Shown: in pieces, positions 1-6,609 of the stretch | Layout: every line of letters begins with the position of its first letter | Numbering within the stretch: the first letter of the stretch is position 1 | Source: Planctomycetota bacterium | GTDB lineage: Bacteria > Planctomycetota > Planctomycetia > Gemmatales > Gemmataceae | NCBI GenBank assembly: GCA_018970845.1 | Contig: JAGWVO010000015.1 | Location: 1 to 20,381 of the forward strand | Length of the DNA stretch: 20,381 bases | Direction: 5' to 3' | Made by a program: the position numbers and the translations under genes | Notes under the pieces: generated by a model | The model's input: the letters and a program-made list of their open reading frames with translations, nothing else | Database searches by the model: none | Told to the model about the DNA's origin: nothing

Positions 1-1028
1 GAGGGGGCGTCGAGGTAGGCCAGCGTGCGGTTGGGATGCTGCCCGCCCCGGCCGTCGCTGGTGAGCTGGACGGCGGCCAGCCGAAGGGCCTCGGTGCCGC
101 GAGCGGGCAGCACCTGCCCCTTGTCCCACTGGAAGGCCCAGGTGGATGCCCGGATCTTGTACATCCCCGGGTAGATCGTGGTGTGTCCGCGGAAATAGTA
201 ATTGACCGACTCGTCCTCCCGCCTGAACACGCCGACGGAACTGTCGGTCTGGTAGATGCCCATGGCCTCATGGGCCCCCTGGTCGATGTGCCTGTGTTTT
301 CCGGCCGGTGGATAGGAAGGATCGGGCTTGCCTTCGCGCAGCAGCACGCAATCTCCCTGCATCGACAGGTAAGGCGCCTGCCCGCCCCTGTTGAGCAGCG
401 AGGTTCGTGTCGTCCGCGACTTGGGAGCCTCGGGCCTCGTGGCGATCGCGAGGTCGAGCGTGAAGTCGGCGGCTTCAAGGTATTTGGCAAGGTTCACATG
501 GGAAATCGACAAGGCTTCGCTGTTCCGGTCGAATCCCCCCGCCGTGCCGTCGGGCGGCAGCATGGCCTGAAGGGGTATCCCCGGCATGCCGAACAGGTCG
601 CGCAGGGTGTTTTCGTATTCAATCCGGGTGAGCCTGCGCAGCGAGGTCCGGCCCTTGCCCGCCATGGCCGCGCGCTCGGCCTCCATGAGGGAGGCGTTCA
701 GCGAGCGGGTAAGCCCGTTTTTCTCCGCCTCGGTGAGCCTGTCGCGCGACTTGGGAGGCATTTCACCATGCCTGGCGGCATCAAGCACTCGAATCCACCG
801 CCGAAATTCGCGGGCCTTCGACGGATCGGCGGAAACGCCGGATGAAATCAGGGCCTCGAGGTTGAATCCACCCTTTTGGGAACTGGCGTCATGGCATTCA
901 AGGCACCGGGCCTTGAGCACCTTGAGGCTTTCGGGGGGAACGGGTGAGGCGGCGGCCACGGCGGGAAGCCATGCCAAGACGGCGGCAAGCCAACACCACA
1001 TCATGGGAAACGCTTGGCCTGAAGGCAT
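1..1028 (-). CDS. Planctomycete-type secreted cytochrome c / DUF1587 protein, N-terminal part (cut by window edge)
   Basis: This frame is open from 1028 down to base 1 without a stop, so about 342 residues are visible and the C-terminus lies outside the window. A hydrophobic leader (residues about 10-27, WLAAVLAWLPAVAAA) suggests export. A single haem-binding motif CLECH sits at residues 42-46, and GEMPP near residue 90 supplies the usual Met axial ligand. RRLTRIEYENTLRDLFG from residue 131 is the DUF1587 signature, followed by PPDGTAGGFDRNSEAL. In planctomycetes this order (PSCyt, DUF1587) normally continues into DUF1592, DUF1588 and DUF1585; those proteins are thought to be exported haem proteins of unknown precise function, often paired with a DUF1552 gene. 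Start choice is uncertain: ATG 1028 has a weak GGGA upstream, and ATG 1004 also fits the leader. An in-frame stop lies shortly upstream of 1028, so the start cannot be much earlier. Confidence 0.85.
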   Translation of the reverse strand, partial: MPSGQAFPMMWCWLAAVLAWLPAVAAASPVPPESLKVLKARCLECHDASSQKGGFNLEALISSGVSADPSKAREFRRWIRVLDAARHGEMPPKSRDRLTEAEKNGLTRSLNASLMEAERAAMAGKGRTSLRRLTRIEYENTLRDLFGMPGIPLQAMLPPDGTAGGFDRNSEALSISHVNLAKYLEAADFTLDLAIATRPEAPKSRTTRTSLLNRGGQAPYLSMQGDCVLLREGKPDPSYPPAGKHRHIDQGAHEAMGIYQTDSSVGVFRREDESVNYYFRGHTTIYPGMYKIRASTWAFQWDKGQVLPARGTEALRLAAVQLTSDGRGGQHPNRTLAYLDAP

Positions 1029-1147
1029 CGGATTTTCCCGGGCAGAACTGAAACGCGGAATCTATTGAAAAGCCTACACCAAACGGGCCGCCAAGGGGAT
1101 CAGCCAACTTCCATCAGGCCAAGATCTCATCGATCACAACAGGGTGA

Positions 1148-1188
1148 AAACCCAAGGGGCGCCGGGATCACCGGCGCCCCTTGGGTTT
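1148..1188 (-). terminator. Rho-independent-like terminator of the sigma factor gene
   Basis: Two perfect 18-base arms (1148-1165 and 1171-1188) flank a 5-base loop GATCA. The core is CCCAAGGGGCGCCGG pairing with its exact complement. Read on the minus strand the stem ends in TTTT, a short U-tract, 16 bases past the sigma gene stop codon at 1204. It lies between two minus-strand genes, so it should isolate the sigma transcript from the downstream cytochrome gene. The stem is unusually long and perfect for a terminator, and the U-tract is short. Confidence 0.75.
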
Positions 1189-1203
1189 GTCTTGGCCCGG
1201 TTG

Positions 1204-2907
1204 TCAGGGCATCTCGACATGCTGCTCGATCGCGAGGTTGCGGAGCTTGCGCATGCTGCGGGCGTGAAGCTGGCGGACCCGTTCCTTGGTGATGCCGAAG
1301 CGGTCGCCAATCTCCTCGAGCGTCAGCCCGCGGGGCATGTCGGCCTCGAGGCCGGCGCGGAGCCTGATGATCGCCCGCTCCCGGGGATCAAGCTGGTCGA
1401 GAAGGCCGTGCACGCTTTCCTTGGCGCGCTCGTGCTGGGACAGCAGGTCGGCCTCGTTCGTGCGGAGGTCGGCGCGCAGGTCGAACACCTCCTCCTGGCC
1501 GGTGAGGAACCGGTCGCGGCGGGCCTTCTCGTCGGGCAGGCTGCGGGAGAAGTTCTTCATGATCGCCCAGGAGGCGTAGGTGGAGAACTTGAACCCGCGG
1601 CCGTAGTCGAACTTCTCGACCGCCTTCATCAGCGAGACATTGCCGTCGCTGATCACCTCGAACAGGCTGTCGCCGGGAGCGGTGTGCTTCTTGGCGATGT
1701 TCACCACGAGGCGCATGTTGGCGTTGATGAGCAGGTCGCGGACGCGGGTGGCGCGCTTGAGCAGCTCGTCGATCGCGTCGAGCGTGGTGATCTTCACCTT
1801 GGCCGGATCGACGACGCGGGCCCCGTCCTCGTCGGTGACGCAGAAGGAGTCGCGCAGGCGCGCCGCCTGGCACTTGAGGAAGTTCATCTGGCGGAACAGG
1901 TGCTGCTCCTGGTCCTTGTCGAGGAGAGGCACGAGGTAGAGGGAGGCCAGCTCCGGCGGCACATCCCGCGGCGCCTTCATGGCCGCGCGGCGCGCCTCGT
2001 AGTCGGCCTCGTTGGGCATGGGGCCGAGGATGGCCGGTTCCATGTCAGCCTCGTCGAACGCCGGGCTGGCGATGAAGTCGATCGGAAGCCCGGCAAGCCG
2101 CTGGGCGCGCACCTCGTGGATGGCGCGGTAAACGGAATTGCGAGACCGCTGATGAGCCTTGGCGATGTGTTCCACGGAATGGCCCCTCCTGTAGCTGGAG
2201 TAAATGTCCCATTTCGTCAATCGGTCGAATGGACCGGTCCGGGCTGGATAGAAGGCGTCGCGCGGGGAGGTCCGGTCGTGGTTCTTCACCAGCGCCCGCA
2301 CCGTCTCCACCGCCCTGCCGAACTCACGGGCCGTCCGCCTGCTGGCGTGAAGCAGCCCGATTCCCTGTCCGGCGAGGGCGCGCATCCGCGCCAGGATCGC
2401 TTCCCGCTCCGAGGCTTCCATCCGCTCGAACCGCGCCCCCCGCTCCACGCGGGCCGCGTTGCGCGCCACGAACCTTTCCACCTCGCTCCAACGGAACAGC
2501 AACCTGCGCTTTCCCTCCACCACGGCTGGCGTGCCCACCAATCCCAACGCCTGCCAGCGGCGCAAGGTTCGCGTGGAAACACCAAGCCTTTTTCCCAATT
2601 CGCCAAGCGTCAGCACTTCTTCAGGCAGTTCGCCGGGAATTTCCGGCAAACTCGAACAAAGCAGGCGCTCGAGGTAGGCGAGGTCGGAGGCGAGGTCAGC
2701 TCCGGCAAGAACCAGCCTGGGCCGGTCCTCCGGACGGAATCCCGTGATCCGCCACACCACGAACTGGTACGGATAGACCCGATTCGGATTCATATCCGCC
2801 CGCAAGGCCGCAACTTTCGCAGCCTGCTCGGCTTGCCGGGCAGGTGGGGCGAACCGCGTCAGCTGGTCCGCCAGGTCGCGCATCGCATCGAGGCGAAATC
2901 CCGTCAT
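1204..2907 (-). CDS. Sigma-70 family RNA polymerase sigma factor with N-terminal HTH segments
   Basis: This 567-residue protein would direct RNA polymerase core to promoters. Sigma region 1.2-like sequence is at about 325-345 (YLVPLLDKDQEQHLFRQMN). Region 2 is at about 390-456 (LRLVVNIAKKH, SDGNVSLMKAVEKFDYGRGFKFSTYASW). Region 4 with its HTH is at about 506-560 (LDPRERAIIRLRAG, LTLEEIGDRFGITKERVRQL). Ahead of these lie a MerR/excisionase-like HTH at about 101-146 (LGELGKRLGVSTRTLRRW) and a second HTH-like stretch at about 235-271 (HSVEHIAKAHQRSRNSVYRAI). Only about 45 residues separate regions 2 and 4, so region 3 looks reduced or absent. The second Trp of the region 2.3 WW pair is Ala, and the region 2.4 positions matching E. 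coli Q437 and T440 are Lys and Ser. ATG 2907 is chosen because AAGGA lies about 9 bases upstream; the frame is open to 3021. The sigma call is secure; its promoter class is unknown. Confidence 0.9.
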   Translation of the reverse strand: MTGFRLDAMRDLADQLTRFAPPARQAEQAAKVAALRADMNPNRVYPYQFVVWRITGFRPEDRPRLVLAGADLASDLAYLERLLCSSLPEIPGELPEEVLTLGELGKRLGVSTRTLRRWQALGLVGTPAVVEGKRRLLFRWSEVERFVARNAARVERGARFERMEASEREAILARMRALAGQGIGLLHASRRTAREFGRAVETVRALVKNHDRTSPRDAFYPARTGPFDRLTKWDIYSSYRRGHSVEHIAKAHQRSRNSVYRAIHEVRAQRLAGLPIDFIASPAFDEADMEPAILGPMPNEADYEARRAAMKAPRDVPPELASLYLVPLLDKDQEQHLFRQMNFLKCQAARLRDSFCVTDEDGARVVDPAKVKITTLDAIDELLKRATRVRDLLINANMRLVVNIAKKHTAPGDSLFEVISDGNVSLMKAVEKFDYGRGFKFSTYASWAIMKNFSRSLPDEKARRDRFLTGQEEVFDLRADLRTNEADLLSQHERAKESVHGLLDQLDPRERAIIRLRAGLEADMPRGLTLEEIGDRFGITKERVRQLHARSMRKLRNLAIEQHVEMP

Positions 2908-3323
2908 GGGTCTCGTCCTTCCCGGGCCACGCTTCTGGCGCGCACCACGCGTCTTGCGTTTACGCTCGCCTTGGCGTCTTGGCCCACTCCTGCGCCAGGG
3001 ACCGTCCCGGGCGCCACCCATCGCTCCGATTCGGGCGGCTATTCCGGATGATCCGGTTGGCTGGGTCCTGCTTGTCCAACTGAACCCTAGCTCACGAATC
3101 TTCCGGAGGAAACCACCCGACCCTTACACGCCGGGCACAATCGTGATTGCAAGGGCCGGGCCAATTCCTTGCATTCCGAAGTGAAAAAATGTACACATTT
3201 CTTAAGTCCAATGAATGAAACAACTTACGAAAATCCAGCCGTTTTTGCCGTTGCCTCGCGCGATCGGCGTCACCGAAAAAAAACTTGAGGTAAACTTTCC
3301 TGATCCATGGGGGAAATTTTTCC
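2908..3323. promoter_or_regulatory. Divergent intergenic region with AT-rich core
   Basis: This 416-base gap separates the sigma gene (minus) from the secreted-protein gene (plus), so it should hold promoters for both. The part from about 3180 to 3310 is clearly richer in A and T than the surrounding genes, with runs such as GAAAAAATGTACACATTTC and CGAAAAAAAACTTGAGG. I could not find a convincing -35/-10 pair with normal spacing on either strand. The frames open through this gap lack protein-like composition and recognisable motifs, so I call no gene here. The GGGGGAAA at about 3308-3316 is a plausible ribosome binding site for the plus-strand gene. Confidence 0.4.
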
Positions 3324-4631
3324 ATGCGCTGCGCGGACATTCTGGTTTTTTGCCTCGCCGCCCTGCCGCCAGCGGCGCAGGATCCGCCTGAAAGCGTGAA
3401 ACTCGTTGAGCCGGCAACCACCTCGGGCGCCTGGCGGGTTGAAACCCGTTCGGAAATCTCGGGCAGCCTCAGGCTTCCCGGCGAAGGGGGACAGGCGAGG
3501 CTGCTGGCCGTCCGCGGCACCTCCGCCATCGGTTACGACGAAAGGATCCTCTCGCTCGATGCCAGGGGCGCGGTTGAACGCGCGATCCGTTCCTACCGGA
3601 AGGCGGAAATCAGGAGAACGCTGGGCGACCAGGCCCAGGAAAGCGGCTTCAGGCCCGAAGTGAAGAGGGTCGTGCTGCTGCGACGCGACACCCTTGAGGT
3701 GCCCTTTTCGCCCGACTCACCGCTGACCCGGGGAGAGATCGAACTGGTCCGCACCGATGTGTTCACCCCGGCGCTCGCCGGACTGCTTCCTGGACGCGAA
3801 GTGGGGGTGGGTGTCTCGTGGGCCGCTGAGACGGCGGCGGTGCGCGAACTGACCGACCTGGTTTCGATCCGGGACGGTGGCCTGGCCTGCAAGCTGGCGG
3901 AAGTCCAGTCGATCGACAGGCGCAAGGTGGCGCGCGTCACATTCACGGGCGTGGTGAACGGGGCCAACGAGGACGGCCCATGCCGGCAGGAATTGGAGGG
4001 ATTCCTCTACTTCGACATCGAGCGATCGTCGATCGCCTATCTGTCGCTTCGAGGCAAGCATGTGCTGTCGGGGCCGGGAGGACAAGAAGGGGGAACGCTC
4101 GACGGGCGCTTCGTCCTCACCCGTGAGCCGATCGGGACTCCCGTAAACCTCACGGAGACGGCATTGGCCGGTTCGCGCCTGGCGCCTGACGATGACAATA
4201 CGCTCATGCTGGAGGAACTGGGTCCGTTGCGGCTGGAATATCCAAGGCGATGGCGCATAGGCCAGGCCCGGCAGGAACAGGTGACGCTCGACGGCGCCGA
4301 CGGCAGCGGCGTGCTGGTGACCCTGACGGCCCCGGGCAAGGGGCCCACGGCGGCGGCCTACCTCGAGGAAACCAAGGGCTGGCTCGTGAAAAACGGCGGG
4401 CCGGTCGGCCGGGTGGAGGGTCCGCGTGATTTGGAACAGGGTTTGGCCACTTTCGCGATCGACACCACGCTGAAGGGCAAGCCGGCGCGGATGGAGTATT
4501 TCGTGCGATCCTCGGCCGACGGCATCGTCCTGATCGCCGGGCGGCTCAATCCGGGTGATGAATTGGCCCGAGCCGACCTCGCGCGCCTCGCCCGCCGGAC
4601 GCGCCTGGTGAAGGTGGTTCAAGCGCCCTGA
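3324..4631 (+). CDS. Secreted protein of unknown function
   Basis: The 435-residue product starts with a signal-peptide-like leader (MRCADILVFCLAALPPAAQ) and is otherwise soluble, so it is probably periplasmic or exported. I do not recognise the family. The body is rich in alternating hydrophobic and charged strands, suggesting beta structure. A first domain spans roughly residues 25-290. From about 295 a second segment begins (LGPLRLEYPRRWRIGQ) and runs into a region with LEETKGWL, ARMEYFVRSSADGIVLIAGRL and a C-terminal helix; this pattern loosely recalls PsbP/DcrB-like folds, but that is only a guess. ATG 3324 has a purine-rich GGGGGAAA upstream and gives the leader directly. The gene stands alone on the plus strand, divergent from the sigma gene. 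An imperfect GGCGG/CCGCC hairpin follows the stop (about 4635-4663) without a T-tract. Confidence 0.8.
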   Translation: MRCADILVFCLAALPPAAQDPPESVKLVEPATTSGAWRVETRSEISGSLRLPGEGGQARLLAVRGTSAIGYDERILSLDARGAVERAIRSYRKAEIRRTLGDQAQESGFRPEVKRVVLLRRDTLEVPFSPDSPLTRGEIELVRTDVFTPALAGLLPGREVGVGVSWAAETAAVRELTDLVSIRDGGLACKLAEVQSIDRRKVARVTFTGVVNGANEDGPCRQELEGFLYFDIERSSIAYLSLRGKHVLSGPGGQEGGTLDGRFVLTREPIGTPVNLTETALAGSRLAPDDDNTLMLEELGPLRLEYPRRWRIGQARQEQVTLDGADGSGVLVTLTAPGKGPTAAAYLEETKGWLVKNGGPVGRVEGPRDLEQGLATFAIDTTLKGKPARMEYFVRSSADGIVLIAGRLNPGDELARADLARLARRTRLVKVVQAP

Positions 4632-4752
4632 GAGGGGCGGTATCATGGAAATGATGAGCCGCCAGCGGAAGCAACCGCCTTGCCAACGCACGCCCATCGG
4701 CACCGCCACTGAAAAGGATGGCCATCGGCCATCGGCTTGAAAGGGGTTTACG

Positions 4753-5115
4753 ATGCGACCCTACACGGGACCATGGGCCGGGTGGTGGGAACAGGAAGGC
4801 TACGGCCGGCAACCGATGCAAGGGATCGTCATGAGCTTCGATGGCCGCGTGCTCCGGGGCCGGGGCGCCGACTTGGCCGGCCCGTTCGAAATGAACGGCA
4901 CCAGCGAAAACGGCGAGGTTGCCATCGTCAAGCAGTACCCGATGCACCAGGTGGCTTATGCCGGCCGCTGGAACGGCGAGGGAGCCATCCTCGGGGAATG
5001 GTGGTTCCCCGATGTGCCGCAAGAACGGCATGTCGAGGGGATCACCCGAGGCAGGTTCTCGCTGTGGCCCGAGCGGCTGCCCGGGGCCGACGCCCCCATT
5101 GAGGACATCCGTTGA
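4753..5115 (+). CDS. Small beta-rich protein of unknown function
   Basis: The product is 120 residues with no signal peptide or membrane segment, so it is probably cytoplasmic. Its sequence is a series of short strands with Trp and Gly at turns: FDGRVLRGRGADLAGPFEMNG, then YAGRWNGEGAILGEWWFPD. The Y-x-G-x-W followed by I-x-G-x-W rhythm is what small antiparallel beta-barrel or sandwich proteins show, where something is bound inside or the strands self-assemble. I do not recognise a named family. AAAGGGG at about 4740-4746 gives a well-placed ribosome binding site for ATG 4753. It is convergent with glyA, only 3 bases apart stop to stop. Coding reality is supported by the ribosome site, GC-rich third positions and protein-like composition. 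Confidence 0.72.
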   Translation: MRPYTGPWAGWWEQEGYGRQPMQGIVMSFDGRVLRGRGADLAGPFEMNGTSENGEVAIVKQYPMHQVAYAGRWNGEGAILGEWWFPDVPQERHVEGITRGRFSLWPERLPGADAPIEDIR

Positions 5116-5118
5116 GAC

Positions 5119-6363
5119 TCAGGCGTGTTCCCGGGGCGCCGGGAAGCTCTTGCATAGCTCGCGCACCTCGGTGCGGATGAGCGCCTGAAGCGCCGTGTCT
5201 TCCGGGCTCCTGAGGATCTTTCCCATCCAGCCGGCGATGGAGCGCATTTCCACCTCGGTCATGCCGCGGGTGGTGAGCGCCGGGGTGCCGACGCGGATGC
5301 CGGAGGGGTCGAGCGGCGGACGGGTGTCGAACGGGATGCCGTTGCGGTTCACGGTGATGCCGGCGGCGTCGAGGGCGCGCTCGGCCTGCCTGCCGGAAAC
5401 GCCCGCGGCGTTCACATCCACCAGCACCAGGTGGTTGTCGGTGCCGCCGGAAACCAGCTTGAAGCCATGCGAGGCGAGTTCATGCGCGATGGTGCGGGCG
5501 TTGGCCACCACCTGGGCGGCATAGGCCCGGAAGGCCGGCTGGCTGGCCTCGTGGAAGGCGATCGCCTTGGCCGCCACCACATGCATGAGAGGCCCGCCTT
5601 GCAGGCCGGGGAACACGGCGGAGTTGATTTTCTGGGCCCATTCCTTGCGCGCCATGATGAAGCCGCTGCGGGGCCCGCGAAGCGTCTTGTGCGTGGTGCT
5701 CGTCACGAAGTCGGCCCACGGAAGCGGACTGGGGTGCTGCCCGCCCGCCACAAGCCCGGCGATATGCGCCATGTCCACCATGAAGAGCGCCCCGTGGCGC
5801 TTGCAGATGTCGGCGAACTGGTCGAACGGGATCGTGCGGCTGTAGGCGCTGGCCCCGGCGACGACAAGCTTCGGCTTGTGCTCCTTGCAGAGCGATTCGA
5901 CCTGGTCGAAGTCGATCCGGCCGTCGTCGGGCCTCACGCCGTAGTGCTTGAAGTTGTAAAGCTTGCCCGAGAAGTTCAGGTGCATGCCGTGGGTGAGGTG
6001 CCCGCCGTGGGCCAGGCTCATGCCCACGACGGTGTCGCCGGGGTTGAGGGCGGCGAAATAAACGGCCTGGTTCGCGGTGGCTCCCGAATGCGGCTGGACA
6101 TTGGCGTACTCGGCGCCAAACAGCGAGCAGGCGCGCTCGATCGCCAGCTTTTCGGCCTCGTCCACCACCTCGCAACCGCCGTAGTACCGCTTGCCGGGAT
6201 AACCCTCGGCGTACTTGTTGGTGAGCACGCTGCCCTGCGCCGCCAGCACGGCGGAACTGGTGTAGTTCTCGCTGGCGATCATTTCGAGGCCGTCCTGCTG
6301 GCGGAGGCGCTCGTGCTCGAGGACTTTCCAAATGGCCGGGTCGGTGCTGGCGACAGGATTCAT
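5119..6363 (-). CDS. glyA: Serine hydroxymethyltransferase
   Basis: This PLP enzyme converts serine and tetrahydrofolate to glycine and 5,10-methylenetetrahydrofolate, the main entry of one-carbon units, in the cytoplasm. The sequence is full length (414 residues from this start) and closely follows the family: LEMIASENYTS near the N-terminus, LTNKYAEGYPGKRYYGG, VDMAHIAGLVAGG with the PLP-contacting Asp near residue 197, and the Schiff-base lysine in STTHKTLRGPRSG near residue 226. A C-terminal NHLVLVD and IRVGTPALTTRG are also typical. I prefer ATG 6363 over ATG 6387: GGAG lies 11 bases upstream of 6363, the homologous N-terminus starts there, and ATG 6387 falls just after a stable hairpin with no ribosome site. 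The gene stands alone on the minus strand, divergent from the chitinase gene. Confidence 0.97.
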   Translation of the reverse strand: MNPVASTDPAIWKVLEHERLRQQDGLEMIASENYTSSAVLAAQGSVLTNKYAEGYPGKRYYGGCEVVDEAEKLAIERACSLFGAEYANVQPHSGATANQAVYFAALNPGDTVVGMSLAHGGHLTHGMHLNFSGKLYNFKHYGVRPDDGRIDFDQVESLCKEHKPKLVVAGASAYSRTIPFDQFADICKRHGALFMVDMAHIAGLVAGGQHPSPLPWADFVTSTTHKTLRGPRSGFIMARKEWAQKINSAVFPGLQGGPLMHVVAAKAIAFHEASQPAFRAYAAQVVANARTIAHELASHGFKLVSGGTDNHLVLVDVNAAGVSGRQAERALDAAGITVNRNGIPFDTRPPLDPSGIRVGTPALTTRGMTEVEMRSIAGWMGKILRSPEDTALQALIRTEVRELCKSFPAPREHA

Positions 6364-6378
6364 GCCGGAACTAGCTCC

Positions 6379-6412
6379 AAAAACCATCAGGCCGGTGAGA
6401 TCGCCACCGGCC
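6379..6412 (-). promoter_or_regulatory. Hairpin with T-run in the glyA leader
   Basis: On the minus strand an 8-base perfect GC-rich stem (GGCCGGTG, 6390-6397, with CACCGGCC, 6405-6412) closes a 7-base loop. Six bases later comes TTTTT (6379-6383), then the GGAG that serves glyA (6375-6378). The arrangement resembles a weak intrinsic terminator or attenuator placed between the promoter region and the ribosome binding site. I found no leader peptide or recognisable riboswitch core upstream, so regulation is a guess. Confidence 0.4.
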
Positions 6413-6609
6413 CGTTTTCAACCGGATCAGTTACCTGACTATACACAAGGTCGGCAGAAACCGGGGTGAAACACAAGGGCCGAAACGACCTATAAAATTA
6501 TATCATTATTGACAACGATTGCTTGAGAAGTCTTTCGCTGGCTCCTGCCATAGACTGCTGCGCCTCCGCTTGATGAGAGGCGTCACATCTTTTCACAGGA
6601 GTCGCACCC
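6413..6609. promoter_or_regulatory. Divergent promoter region between glyA and the chitinase gene
   Basis: The stretch from about 6485 to 6515 is strikingly AT-rich for this window. On the minus strand it contains a perfect TATAAT (6497-6502), and another -10-like TATAGT lies at 6438-6443; either could serve glyA, though no good -35 is spaced correctly. On the plus strand a perfect TTGACA lies at 6509-6514, but no acceptable -10 follows at 16-18 bases. AGGAG at 6597-6601, 8 bases before ATG 6610, is a strong ribosome binding site for the chitinase gene. Confidence 0.45.

Noticed and set aside
36..845. Long plus-strand open frame over the cytochrome/DUF1587 gene
   Set aside because: It is the antisense of a minus-strand frame with clear CxxCH and DUF1587 motifs, and its own product is low-complexity Gly/Arg/Pro with no motif.
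2908..3021. 38-residue Arg/Lys-rich extension of the sigma factor
   Set aside because: ATG 2907 has AAGGA at proper spacing; the extension is low-complexity basic sequence typical of an untranslated open frame.
1144..3051. 635-codon plus-strand open frame
   Set aside because: It lies exactly opposite the sigma factor gene; GC-rich third positions keep the opposite strand open. The translation has no recognisable domain and there is no ribosome site.
4717..4738. Short tandem GGCCATC repeat before the small beta-rich gene
   Set aside because: Only two short copies; too small to be called a repeat element or operator.
6364..6387. Upstream ATG for glyA (8 extra codons)
   Set aside because: No ribosome site, directly downstream of a stable hairpin, and the extra residues are not family-like; not fully excluded.
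6388..6480. Glycine, SAM or THF riboswitch ahead of glyA
   Set aside because: Only a single simple hairpin is visible; no conserved riboswitch core could be recognised.
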